Below are positions 1 to 7,250 of a DNA stretch of 17,618 nucleotides, in pieces. Source of the stretch: an uncultured Gemella sp. GTDB taxonomy: Bacteria > Bacillota > Bacilli > Staphylococcales > Gemellaceae. The stretch covers positions 1-17,618 of the forward strand of contig CAMBPW010000011.1 of NCBI GenBank assembly GCA_945869755.1, in the 5' to 3' direction. Both the position numbers and the translations under genes were made by a program. Position 1 is the first letter of the stretch. Every line of letters begins with the position of its first letter. The notes under the pieces are model-generated. The model saw only the letters and a program-made list of their open reading frames with translations, had not been told where the DNA came from and did not search any database.

Positions 1-1
1 A

Positions 2-106
2 GGTCAAATAGCAGGGCTTATAAAAGAAATAAAACCTGTAAAAGAAGTTATAGAAAAACTTTTTTATGACGCTAATGAAATTTTGAAAAATATAAAAGAT
101 ATTTAA
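2..106 (+). CDS. C-terminal end of a FabK / nitronate monooxygenase-family flavoprotein (partial)
   Basis: The window opens inside a reading frame that ends at TAA 104-106. The visible 34 residues begin GQIAGLIKEIKPVKEVIEK and end NIKDI. A glycine-glutamine start to the last helices followed by a KExKPVKEVIE stretch resembles the C-terminus of FMN-dependent enoyl-ACP reductase II (FabK) and the related 2-nitropropane dioxygenase / nitronate monooxygenase proteins. No catalytic residue is in view, so the choice between lipid synthesis and nitronate oxidation cannot be made from this piece. It converges on the ABC transporter genes, from which it is separated by a bidirectional terminator. Confidence 0.55.
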   Translation, partial: GQIAGLIKEIKPVKEVIEKLFYDANEILKNIKDI

Positions 107-153
107 TATAAAAATTTTTTGTTTTAACCCATCAAACTATTTAAAAATAAAAT

Positions 154-194
154 AGCTACTAAAAATACCGATAAAATATCGATTTTTAGTAGCT
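154..194. terminator. Bidirectional Rho-independent terminator
   Basis: Arms AGCTACTAAAAAT (154 on) and ATTTTTAGTAGCT (ending 194) form a long hairpin with a CGATA/TATCG inner stem. A T-run follows on the plus strand and an A/T-rich tail on the minus strand. It lies between the converging partial flavoprotein gene and the ABC transporter gene, whose stop codon is only a few bases away, so it probably serves both. Confidence 0.8.
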
Positions 195-199
195 GTTTT

Positions 200-1798
200 T
201 TATAATTGTACAATTTTATCGCAAATTGATAAAGTACTCTTATTGTGAGAAATTATTAAAATTATTTTATCTTCTTTTATTTTTTCTAATGTTTTTAATA
301 GTTCGATTTCACTAAAAATATCGATATTTGATGTAGCTTCATCTAAAATTAGAAGTTTAGAGTTATTATATAGAGAACGAGAAGTAGCTATTCTCTGTTT
401 TTGTCCAGAAGAAACATTAGAACTCCTCTCCCCTATTATTTCACGTGTTCCTTTTTTAAGTGAAGAGACAAAGTTTGTTAAATTTGTGTTGTCAAAACTT
501 TCTAATAATTTTTCTTTATTAATATTTTTATCGAATATAGTTACGTTATTTTCTAATGAAGAGTTGAACAAGTAACTTTCTTGCATAATAATAGAACTAT
601 TTTCTCGGAAATGTTTTGTATCAATATTTTTAATGTCTACACCGTCTATCAAAATCTCGCCGTCGTTCACAGGTAAAAACTTCATAATTAATTTTGCGAG
701 TGTAGATTTTCCACTGCCACTCTCTCCGCTAATTCCGATAATTTCACCTTTTTTTGCAACAAACGATAAATTTTCAATAATTTTATTTTCTCCATAGTAA
801 AAAGTTAAGTTTTTAATAGTTAGATTGTTAAAATCAACTTTTTTACCACGTTTTTCAGTTTCTTCTTCGGTTTCTAATAAATTAATAAATCTCGTACCAG
901 CAGACATTGTTTGACTAAGTGTTGATGCAAGATTCCCCATATATAAAATTGGTGTAAAAGAAACGATGTATAATGCAGTTAATGCTATTATAGTATTTAT
1001 ATCAGCAATTAAGTTAGTCGCAAATAATATAAAAATAATAATACTTAAATTGTATAAAACTGTTGTTAAAAAATTAATGTTAATTTGAAATTGTGCTTTT
1101 CTATATGAACTTTCCGTAAGAGATTTTGTTTCAGCTTTTAATTTTTCTTTTACGGTATAAACTTTATTGTATTGAATAGTTTCAAAAATTGAATATGCTT
1201 CTTCAATAGATGAATTATTTATATTAGTTAAATTTTTACGGTAATCATTTCCGTGTAACTCACCTCTTGATTTTGATAAAATCGGAACGAAAAATCCGAT
1301 AATAATATATAAAACAAAAACTATAAGTGCAAGTTTCACGTTAAACACTGCAATAAAAATGGCAACTGCAAAAGTTTGAATTACGTATATTAAAAATGGT
1401 GTTATCGTATGAGCGTAAAACACTTCTAATATTTCAATATCAGTCATAATCATAGTCATATAGTCGCCTGAACTGTTTTTTAAAAAATTGTTTAACGAAA
1501 TTTTTCTAAACTTATCTAGCACTTTTAAACGTAAAACATGCAAAATTTTAAAAGCTACATAATGATTTAAAAGTTGTTCAGTATAACTGAAAAATCCTTT
1601 TGAAAATGCAAATAATATTGTAGCAAAAATTAATAATGTAACAATCCAACCTTCATTTAAAAATATTAATGTTAAGAAGAAAGTTATTATTACTACAGAT
1701 AAATGTCCTAGACTACCGAATAATGTAGCAAGAAATAATTGTTTTTTTAAATCTTTTGCTATTAAAAGAAGTTTTTTTAAGTTTTTAATTGTCAACAT
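200..1798 (-). CDS. ABC transporter, fused permease/ATPase subunit (second half of a heterodimer)
   Basis: A 532-residue exporter-fold ABC protein. Five to six hydrophobic segments lie in residues 20-300 and a nucleotide-binding domain in about 325-532. Walker A is GESGSGKST (358-366), the Q-loop Gln is about 406, Walker B is LLILDEA (482-488) and the switch His is about 518. The signature is VSSGQ (462-466) rather than LSGGQ, so this half gives the transporter one degenerate composite ATP site. The protein ends right after the switch region (CDKIVQL) and lacks the usual GxIxExGxHxxL tail. Its ATG overlaps the upstream gene's TAA by one base (TAATG), with AAGGAG in front, so the two are translationally coupled and surely form a heterodimer. 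The Fur-like operator upstream suggests iron-related cargo (inference). The substrate is not visible in the sequence. Confidence 0.85.
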   Translation of the reverse strand: MLTIKNLKKLLLIAKDLKKQLFLATLFGSLGHLSVVIITFFLTLIFLNEGWIVTLLIFATILFAFSKGFFSYTEQLLNHYVAFKILHVLRLKVLDKFRKISLNNFLKNSSGDYMTMIMTDIEILEVFYAHTITPFLIYVIQTFAVAIFIAVFNVKLALIVFVLYIIIGFFVPILSKSRGELHGNDYRKNLTNINNSSIEEAYSIFETIQYNKVYTVKEKLKAETKSLTESSYRKAQFQININFLTTVLYNLSIIIFILFATNLIADINTIIALTALYIVSFTPILYMGNLASTLSQTMSAGTRFINLLETEEETEKRGKKVDFNNLTIKNLTFYYGENKIIENLSFVAKKGEIIGISGESGSGKSTLAKLIMKFLPVNDGEILIDGVDIKNIDTKHFRENSSIIMQESYLFNSSLENNVTIFDKNINKEKLLESFDNTNLTNFVSSLKKGTREIIGERSSNVSSGQKQRIATSRSLYNNSKLLILDEATSNIDIFSEIELLKTLEKIKEDKIILIISHNKSTLSICDKIVQL

Positions 1799-3522
1799 TA
1801 TTTATTCTCCTTTGCAAAAAATTTGTTTTTTAAAAGTAGTTGTTCTTTTAACAAATTGTTAAATAAATTGTCGTTATTTATTAATTCAGCATAATTTCCA
1901 CTTTCTATTATTTCTCCGTTTTTTAAAACGTAAATGTTATCGCAATTTTTCATAACTTCTAAATCGTGAGAAATAATTATTATAATTTTGTTTTCTCTAA
2001 TACTATCAAAAGCATCAAGAACACATTTTTTACTATAATCATCAATATTAGAAACAGCTTCATCTAAAATATAAATGTAACTATTTTTTAAAATAGCTTT
2101 TGCTGCAATTAGACGTTGTCGTTGTCCGCCTGATAAATTACTAGCACCATCAGCTAGTTTATAATTTAAACCACCTTGCTCAAGAACAAAATTTTTCAAA
2201 TTAACTTTTTCTAAAGCTTCAAACATTCCTTCTTCAGTAATATTATCGTTAATTTTCAAATGATTATAAATAGTGTCAGAACTTAAATAACTATCACTAG
2301 AAATAACGGTCATTAAATTAGTTAATTCATTAAAAGGAATTAAATTAGTGTCGTAATTATTATAAGTTACTCTTCCATTATTAACTTTTTTAAGACCCAT
2401 TATTAATTTAATAATAGTAGATTTACCACTTCCACTTTCTCCAACTAATGCTGTTTTTGTAGAGTTTTTAAAAGTAATATTAATATTTTCTAAAATATTT
2501 TTTTCGTCATTATAACTAAAAGTTACATTTTTAAAATTAATATCTTTTCCAGTAGATAATTTTATATTACTATCTTTTTTATCTTCTTCGTAATCTAACA
2601 ATTTATAAATATTATCTAATTCAACGTTAGCTTTCATAGAAATGTGAAAAAGTCCACCTAAAGCACGCAAAGGTCTAAAACATTCAAAACTCGCAACTAT
2701 TACAAAAATAATAAACATACTTTCTTTAACAGCAAAAATTGAAATAATTGACATTACGAAAATAGAAATGTATGTAATAGCGTCCATTACATTTATAGAA
2801 TTTAGTTGATGTCTAAGTAAAGCCATAGTAGAAACTCTATATTTCTCACTACGTTCATCAATTTCATGAGTAACATTTAGTTCTTTTCCGTAAATTTTTG
2901 CTACAGAAAAACCTTTAAGTCTATCAAAAAATAATTCTGTTAAATTTAGAAAATCACTAAAAGTTTTTTTGTTTACTTTTTTCGATTTTTTAATAATTAA
3001 CATAATAGAAAAAGGAATTAAAGGGTAAAGAAAAATCATGGCTACAGAAAGCCAAATACTAATAGTTCCAAAAATAATAAGTGAACTAATTACGATAAAA
3101 ATTGTTGCAAAAACTTGTGGTATAAATTTGCTAAAGTATAATTCAATACTCGGTATAGATGTAGAATTTATAACTAACAAACTACTCGTAGGTATTGCAT
3201 CTGTATAATTTAATGACAATTTTTCTATTTTATTATAAATTTCAGAACGTAAAATATTTCTAATTTTTGTGGAAATAATGTGGCTAACTTTATTATCAAA
3301 AAATAAAGATAGATAATATACAACTAAAATCAAAATAGTTCTGCCAAAAAATAAATACCAAAAATTAGTATTGATGTTGTTGTTTAATATCTTAAAAAGC
3401 AAATCAACAAAATTGTAAGAAAATGCTAAAAAAGAAAGAAATGAAACAATACGACAAATAATTAAATAATTAATTTCTTTTTTTATATTAAAGAGAGCCA
3501 TCGCTCTTTTATCAATTTTCAT
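1798..3522 (-). CDS. ABC transporter, fused permease/ATPase subunit (first half of a heterodimer)
   Basis: A 574-residue membrane-ATPase fusion with hydrophobic segments in about 15-300 and an ATPase domain in about 330-574. Walker A is GESGSGKST (361-369), the signature a canonical LSGGQ (463-467), Walker B IYILDEA (483-489), and the switch His is about 519. At the Q-loop the expected glutamine is missing (TVISSDSYL), which is unusual. I place the start at ATG 3522, with GAGAGGA 8-9 bases upstream; a longer TTG start at 3537 would overlap that ribosome site. The gene is first in a two-gene operon behind a promoter covered by a Fur-type box. Exporter-fold pairs under Fur control include the YbtPQ and IrtAB siderophore importers, which makes siderophore or metal-chelate traffic the leading guess. 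A CydDC-type or drug-exporter role cannot be excluded. Confidence 0.87.
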   Translation of the reverse strand: MKIDKRAMALFNIKKEINYLIICRIVSFLSFLAFSYNFVDLLFKILNNNINTNFWYLFFGRTILILVVYYLSLFFDNKVSHIISTKIRNILRSEIYNKIEKLSLNYTDAIPTSSLLVINSTSIPSIELYFSKFIPQVFATIFIVISSLIIFGTISIWLSVAMIFLYPLIPFSIMLIIKKSKKVNKKTFSDFLNLTELFFDRLKGFSVAKIYGKELNVTHEIDERSEKYRVSTMALLRHQLNSINVMDAITYISIFVMSIISIFAVKESMFIIFVIVASFECFRPLRALGGLFHISMKANVELDNIYKLLDYEEDKKDSNIKLSTGKDINFKNVTFSYNDEKNILENINITFKNSTKTALVGESGSGKSTIIKLIMGLKKVNNGRVTYNNYDTNLIPFNELTNLMTVISSDSYLSSDTIYNHLKINDNITEEGMFEALEKVNLKNFVLEQGGLNYKLADGASNLSGGQRQRLIAAKAILKNSYIYILDEAVSNIDDYSKKCVLDAFDSIRENKIIIIISHDLEVMKNCDNIYVLKNGEIIESGNYAELINNDNLFNNLLKEQLLLKNKFFAKENK

Positions 3523-3542
3523 AATAATTCCTCTCAAAACAG

Positions 3543-3559
3543 TTGATAATGGTTATCAA
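3543..3559. promoter_or_regulatory. Fur-type operator
   Basis: TTGATAATGGTTATCAA is a 7-3-7 perfect inverted repeat. Its core TGATAATGGTTATCA differs from the Bacillus Fur 7-1-7 box (TGATAATnATTATCA) at one defined position. It lies between the proposed -10 box (3567-3572) and the ABC transporter start, where the transcript would begin, a classical place for repression by Fur with iron. PerR and Zur boxes are related in shape, so the exact Fur-family member is not certain. Confidence 0.75.
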
Positions 3560-3566
3560 TAGAAAT

Positions 3567-3595
3567 ATTATAACTTATTTTTTATATAGTGTATA
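3567..3595 (-). promoter_or_regulatory. Promoter of the ABC transporter operon
   Basis: On the minus strand a perfect TATAAT (3567-3572) is preceded, at 17 bases, by TATACA (3590-3595, four of six matches to the -35 consensus). The Fur-type box starts 7 bases downstream of the -10, over the expected start point. Confidence 0.6.
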
Positions 3596-3682
3596 TGGTT
3601 AGTTAAAAAATTTTTATAAAAATAAAAAAATATAGAATTTTATTCAATAATTTGCCACAAATTAAAATATATTAAATTGTCA

Positions 3683-3695
3683 AAGTAAGTTACTT
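3683..3695. repeat. Short perfect palindrome upstream of the phosphatase gene
   Basis: AAGTAAGTTACTT is a 6-1-6 inverted repeat about 70 bases before the phosphatase start. It could be an operator, but no known regulator site is recognised. A possible -10 box (TATAAT, in GATTATAATTAA near 3723-3730) lies downstream. Confidence 0.3.
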
Positions 3696-3762
3696 AATAA
3701 GTGAAAATTTTATATTAATAGATTATAATTAATATAGAAAAAATTTATTAGGAGATAAAAAA

Positions 3763-4230
3763 TTGGTAAAAGTATTATTTGTTTGTTTAGGAAATATTTG
3801 TCGTTCTCCAATGGCGGAAGCAGTTTTCAGAAAAATGGTTGTTGACGCAGGATTGGAAAAGCAAATTTTTATAGATTCGGCAGCAACAAGTTCTTGGGAG
3901 CATGGTAATCCTGTACATCATGGTACTCGTGAACGACTTGCAAAAGAAAATATTTCAGTAAAAGGAATGCACAGTAGAACATTAGAAGATAAAGATTTAA
4001 ATAATGACTACATAGTAGGAATGGATGAAAGTAATATAAAAAACATTATACGTTTTATTAACGGAAGAAAAACAGGTGAAGTAAAAATGTTGCTTGAATA
4101 TACTGGGGAAAAAAGAGGAATTGCAGATCCGTGGTATACTGGTGATTTCGATACAACTTATAATGATGTTGTAAAAGGTTGTTCGGCATTGTTAAAATTA
4201 ATAGAAAAAGAATTAGAAAACAATAATTAG
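3763..4230 (+). CDS. Low-molecular-weight protein-tyrosine phosphatase
   Basis: A 155-residue cytosolic phosphatase of the LMW-PTP family (arsenate reductase-like fold), which hydrolyses phosphotyrosine through a phosphocysteine intermediate. The P-loop CLGNICRS (residues 8-15) supplies the nucleophile Cys8 and Arg14. The general acid Asp122 sits in the typical ADPWY segment. The length is normal for the family. Translation starts at TTG 3763, with AGGAG about 9 bases before it; no better ATG exists near the P-loop. The gene is followed 11 bases later by a VOC protein gene with its own ribosome site, so the two are probably co-transcribed up to the terminator at 4644. No kinase or capsule genes are nearby, so the phosphoprotein target is unknown. 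Confidence 0.92.
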   Translation: MVKVLFVCLGNICRSPMAEAVFRKMVVDAGLEKQIFIDSAATSSWEHGNPVHHGTRERLAKENISVKGMHSRTLEDKDLNNDYIVGMDESNIKNIIRFINGRKTGEVKMLLEYTGEKRGIADPWYTGDFDTTYNDVVKGCSALLKLIEKELENNN

Positions 4231-4241
4231 GAGAAAATATT

Positions 4242-4619
4242 ATGATAAAAAAATCAACTACGATGATATATGTAGAAAATACAAAAATGGCAATGGAATT
4301 TTGGACAGAAAAATTAGAGTTTGTGTTATTAGAAACATCTGACTTTGGGGATGCTGTTTCTTATGAAATAGCACCTAGTAAAAATTCTGTTACAAAGTTT
4401 TGTTTGCATGATAAAAATTGGGTAGCAAAAAATAATCCCCAGATGAATGTAGGTTTTCCATCGTTAATGTTTGAAGTAGAAAATCTTGAAGAAACATATA
4501 ACAAATTAACAGAAAAAGGCGTAAAAACAAATGTTATTATGGAATTTGGAGGATTAAGACATTTTACTTTTTCTGATAATGAAGATAATTATATAGCTGT
4601 AAAAGAACTTGTTAAATAA
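4242..4619 (+). CDS. VOC-superfamily (glyoxalase/bleomycin-resistance fold) protein
   Basis: A 125-residue protein with the beta-alpha-beta-beta-beta pattern of a vicinal oxygen chelate domain. The N-terminal strand and helix run MIYVENTKMAMEFWTEKLEF, and the C-terminal half ends with FTFSDNEDNYIAVKEL, the typical last strand. Such proteins work as dimers and may be metal-dependent lyases, dioxygenases or drug-binding proteins. The metal ligands are not clearly conserved here (no obvious His in the first strand), so the activity cannot be named. The start ATG is preceded by AGGAG at good distance. It is second in a small operon with the phosphatase gene. Confidence 0.8.
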   Translation: MIKKSTTMIYVENTKMAMEFWTEKLEFVLLETSDFGDAVSYEIAPSKNSVTKFCLHDKNWVAKNNPQMNVGFPSLMFEVENLEETYNKLTEKGVKTNVIMEFGGLRHFTFSDNEDNYIAVKELVK

Positions 4620-4643
4620 TAAGTTTATTAAAAATAAAAAGAA

Positions 4644-4679
4644 CCATCAGCTTTGGTGAGGTTAGTCCAAAGTTGATGG
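4644..4679. terminator. Bidirectional Rho-independent terminator
   Basis: CCATCAGCTTTGG pairs with CCAAAGTTGATGG (one G-T mismatch) around a 10-base loop. T-runs flank it on both strands: TTTTTTA after 4680 on plus, TTCTTTTT before 4644 on minus. It separates the converging VOC gene and the membrane-protein gene. Confidence 0.88.
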
Positions 4680-4684
4680 CTTTT

Positions 4685-5881
4685 TTATTCTGGTTTTGAT
4701 TCTTCTAAAGATATATTATCTTTATGTTTATCGTTATAAACCTTTTTCATAATACCAATACCTATTGATAATGCGAATAAAGTCATTAAACCTAAAAATA
4801 GTTTTTGTGCTCCTCCTGTCAGTGTTCCACCAACAAAAGAGTAAACGATAGTAGCAGGGAGTTGCCCAATTCCCGTTGCTATAAAGAACGGCCAGAATTT
4901 CATATTAGTAAGTCCTGCTCCGTAACTTACGAAGTCGAATGAAATGAACGGTAAAAGACGGCAAATGAATATAGTACGATGTCCATAACGCTCAAAGAAG
5001 ACGTCAACACTCGCCATTGCACCTTTACTTGTAAGTTTTTCTATAGGCCCACGACCTAAAGCGCGTGCTAAATAAAAACAAACAGCTGCTCCAGCCATAG
5101 CTGATGACCAAGATAAAACAGCTCCTAAAACCCAACCGAAAATTGCTGCATTTGACAGGGTAATCAAAAATGCAGGAATTGGTGCTGCAATTGATTGTAA
5201 AATCATTAAAATAAATGAAACTACAGCGGCCCAAGCTCCGTAAGAACGAAGATATTCAATAACTAACTTAGTATCAAGTTGAGATATTGTAGCAAATGCG
5301 TGATTCAAATTGTTTTTAACACCAGGTACAGCAAAGTAAATAATTAGGGAGATTGCGATTATAATAATTGCTGCTATCTGTTGTTTTTTACGAATTGCTT
5401 TACGATTTGCTAATTCTTCTTCGCTAATATTTTCACGAAGTTCGCTAAGTTTAGTTGCTTTTGCTTTTAGTGCTTTACGCTCTTCTTTAGTATAAACTTT
5501 TTGATATTTACTAAGTGTAGCTATGATGTAAATATTTATTAAGTTTATAACTAAAAATATAGCTAAAACAGGTAATACTAATTTTTTTGCAGGTATATTA
5601 ATAGTAAAAGCTTCTTTAGTGATATAGATAATTTGTATTAATTTTCCAGTTACTAAAGCTATAAGTAGGGTAAAAGCTTCTATGTAGAAAAATAAATACT
5701 TAATATCTATTCGCTTATAAGCAATTCCTAACATTATCCCAAATCCGATAAATATAAAAATAAGTAGTGAAGCACTAATCATCATTTCATATTTAGTATG
5801 GAATGATAATAATAGAGACAACAAATAACCTATTGCTAAACCGGTAGAGATATAATAGAAGAATACTCTTAATCTCTGCAT
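4685..5881 (-). CDS. TVP38/TMEM64 (DedA-like) family membrane protein with extra N-terminal membrane region
   Basis: A 398-residue integral membrane protein. Four hydrophobic segments fill residues 5-125. A highly charged, helical linker (about 128-167, rich in Lys, Glu and Ala) follows, then a further membrane segment (168-186) and the VTT domain (about 200-375). The VTT hallmark is clear: FICRLLPFISFDFVSYGAGL at 305-324, followed by GIGQLPATIVYSFVGG. Proteins of this fold are proposed lipid scramblases or transporters. The stand-alone VTT protein is about 200 residues, so the N-terminal half is an added module of unknown role. It follows the YdjY-type lipoprotein gene by four bases, so the two are one operon; a ydjY/TVP38-family neighbourhood also occurs in E. 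coli (ydjXYZ), which supports a shared function. Confidence 0.85.
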   Translation of the reverse strand: MQRLRVFFYYISTGLAIGYLLSLLLSFHTKYEMMISASLLIFIFIGFGIMLGIAYKRIDIKYLFFYIEAFTLLIALVTGKLIQIIYITKEAFTINIPAKKLVLPVLAIFLVINLINIYIIATLSKYQKVYTKEERKALKAKATKLSELRENISEEELANRKAIRKKQQIAAIIIIAISLIIYFAVPGVKNNLNHAFATISQLDTKLVIEYLRSYGAWAAVVSFILMILQSIAAPIPAFLITLSNAAIFGWVLGAVLSWSSAMAGAAVCFYLARALGRGPIEKLTSKGAMASVDVFFERYGHRTIFICRLLPFISFDFVSYGAGLTNMKFWPFFIATGIGQLPATIVYSFVGGTLTGGAQKLFLGLMTLFALSIGIGIMKKVYNDKHKDNISLEESKPE

Positions 5882-5885
5882 TTAA

Positions 5886-6587
5886 TTATGATTTTAATTT
5901 TTCTTTGTTAATACTGTAGATAGTAGCAATATAAGTACCATCTTCTGGAAGTAATTCAGAGTTTCCTGTGAATTTAACTTCACCAGTATTTTCTACTGCT
6001 CCGTAAGTATAAGTAACGTTAGATATAATACCAACAGGACAACTATCTAAACAAGTTAGACAACCTGTGTTTTTATCTTTCGCTCTGTCTAGGTTTCCGC
6101 CAAATCTAAAGTCAATTTCTTTTCCGTTGCTATCTAAAATTATTTCATTTACGTCATAAATTTTTTCAGCACCGTTCCAAGTAATTTCCATTTTTATTGG
6201 AGTACCTTCTACGTGAGTAGTTGTTGCATTCGCTGGAGTCATATTATTTCCAGGTTCAGCTCCGATTTCTACTAGGGCATTATAGAAAGCTTCTGGTTTT
6301 GCGAAAGCAGTTAGAACAGATTTTGCTCCGTTACTTCCACTAGTTTCAACAGAACCGTGTCTAGTTGTTTGGTTAAAATATTTACCATTTACTTGACTTA
6401 AAACCGTAACAGTTCCTTTTTCTTTGTCCACTTTAATAGGGTTTTCAAGTGAAACGCCAAGAACGTGATCTGGAGATTTTTGTTCTGTTGTTGATGTAGA
6501 ACTATTAGAAGTTTGTGTACTACATCCTGCGATAGTTACTGATAGGGCAGCAACTGTCAAAATTGATAAAAATTTGTAAAATCTCAT
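5886..6587 (-). CDS. YdjY-type lipoprotein with a Cys-rich (possible Fe-S or redox) motif
   Basis: A 233-residue predicted lipoprotein. A lipoprotein signal sequence (hydrophobic core residues 8-20, lipobox TIAGC, lipidated Cys22) is followed by a Ser/Thr-rich spacer (about 23-38). The mature domain carries a Cys-x2-Cys-x3-Cys-Pro motif (TGCLTCLDSCPVGI, Cys176, 179 and 183), which resembles part of a 4Fe-4S ferredoxin-type site, and fits the YdjY domain. Only these three cysteines beyond the lipid Cys are evident, so a complete cluster would need another ligand. The start ATG has GGAGG at ideal spacing. The gene is first in an operon with the TVP38-family protein. Its substrate is unknown; an extracytoplasmic redox role is inference. 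Confidence 0.75.
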   Translation of the reverse strand: MRFYKFLSILTVAALSVTIAGCSTQTSNSSTSTTEQKSPDHVLGVSLENPIKVDKEKGTVTVLSQVNGKYFNQTTRHGSVETSGSNGAKSVLTAFAKPEAFYNALVEIGAEPGNNMTPANATTTHVEGTPIKMEITWNGAEKIYDVNEIILDSNGKEIDFRFGGNLDRAKDKNTGCLTCLDSCPVGIISNVTYTYGAVENTGEVKFTGNSELLPEDGTYIATIYSINKEKLKS

Positions 6588-6627
6588 ATATGTAAACCTC
6601 CAATGTTATATTTAATTTTACAGATTT

Positions 6628-6656
6628 ATTATATCAAAAATACAGTATTAAAACAA
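6628..6656 (-). promoter_or_regulatory. Extended -10 promoter of the ydjY-like/TVP38 operon
   Basis: The minus strand reads TGATATAAT, a perfect TATAAT (6628-6633) with the extended TGn element. A weak -35 (TTGTTT, 6651-6656) lies at 17-base spacing. A run of 16 A residues (minus strand) begins two bases further upstream and could act as an UP element. Confidence 0.7.
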
Positions 6657-6658
6657 TG

Positions 6659-6674
6659 TTTTTTTTTTTTTTTT
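6659..6674. repeat. Homopolymer run of 16 T (16 A on the minus strand)
   Basis: An uninterrupted T16 directly upstream of the -35 region of the minus-strand promoter. Runs of this length are prone to slippage, so length variation between isolates is expected. Confidence 0.9.
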
Positions 6675-6688
6675 CATAAAAATTCATA

Positions 6689-6724
6689 CTGTTATAATCA
6701 ACGCTAACATCGCTGTTATAACCA
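6689..6724 (+). repeat. Two 12-base direct repeats upstream of the PspC gene
   Basis: CTGTTATAATCA (6689-6700) and CTGTTATAACCA (6713-6724) differ at one base and start 24 bases apart. A partial third copy (CTGTTAT, 6754-6760) follows. Each contains the near-palindrome GTTATAAC. The array lies in the 292-base gap between the divergent lipoprotein and PspC genes and may bind a regulator; none is recognised. Confidence 0.45.
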
Positions 6725-6879
6725 AAATTAATTTATATTTATTATTCCGAAAACTGTTATATTATTATATTTTGTTTATAATAATATAGAACTGTGGGAA
6801 AGTATATATTAAGTGCATTTAAGTTAAGTTTTGTACAATAATTTTTAAAGATAAAATAGAAAGTTAAGGAATTATATAT

Positions 6880-7173
6880 ATGAATTTATTTAGAAAAATA
6901 AAAAAAGTGTTTTCAACTTTATTCATAGTTTTCGGTATTTTTCGATCAGAAAATGGATTGTTAGGGGGAGTTTGCAGTGGCATTTCTGAAAGATTTAATT
7001 TTCGTGTTGGATTAGTAAGGTTAATATTTTTCTTAAGTTTATTTTTCACTTTTGGTACTTCGATTTTATTGTATTTACTTGCAGTGATTTTAATTCCTAA
7101 AAAATCTTATAACCAAAATAATTTTAAAAATAAAAATCAAGATTATGTAGATGTAAATTCAAGAGAGTTATAA
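6880..7173 (+). CDS. Small PspC-domain membrane protein
   Basis: A 97-residue protein with a PspC domain at about residues 22-75: a Gly-rich entry (NGLLGGVCSGISERFN), then VGLVRLIFFL and a long hydrophobic helix ending in LAVILIP. PspC-type proteins sit in the membrane and are part of envelope-stress responses, often under LiaRS-like control in Firmicutes. A second hydrophobic stretch (about 9-20) precedes the domain. The tail (75-97) is polar with many Asn and Lys. ATG 6880 has AAGGA upstream. A possible TATAAT near 6777 lies upstream, with no convincing -35. It is a single-gene unit ended by the terminator at 7192-7234. Confidence 0.82.
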   Translation: MNLFRKIKKVFSTLFIVFGIFRSENGLLGGVCSGISERFNFRVGLVRLIFFLSLFFTFGTSILLYLLAVILIPKKSYNQNNFKNKNQDYVDVNSREL

Positions 7174-7191
7174 AAATTAGTAAATTAAAAT

Positions 7192-7234
7192 TCGACCTTT
7201 AATTTTAGATTTTTTTCTAATAACTAAAGGTCGA
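7192..7234. terminator. Bidirectional terminator between the PspC gene and the sialic acid cluster
   Basis: TCGACCTTTA pairs perfectly with TAAAGGTCGA across a 23-base A/T-rich loop. TTTTAT follows on plus and AATTTTAATTTAC on minus. The genes on the two sides converge here. Confidence 0.75.
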
Positions 7235-7250
7235 TTTTATATTAACTATT

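Noticed and set aside
200..3522. ABC pair as CydDC (cytochrome bd assembly)
   Set aside because: No cydAB genes are adjacent and the promoter carries a Fur-type box. The idea is not excluded but is less favoured.
5025..5234. Open frame inside the TVP38-family gene
   Set aside because: It overlaps a well-supported membrane protein on the same strand in another frame and has no ribosome site or recognisable domain.
6864..7049. Minus-strand open frame opposite the PspC gene
   Set aside because: The plus-strand PspC domain and its ribosome site explain this stretch better.
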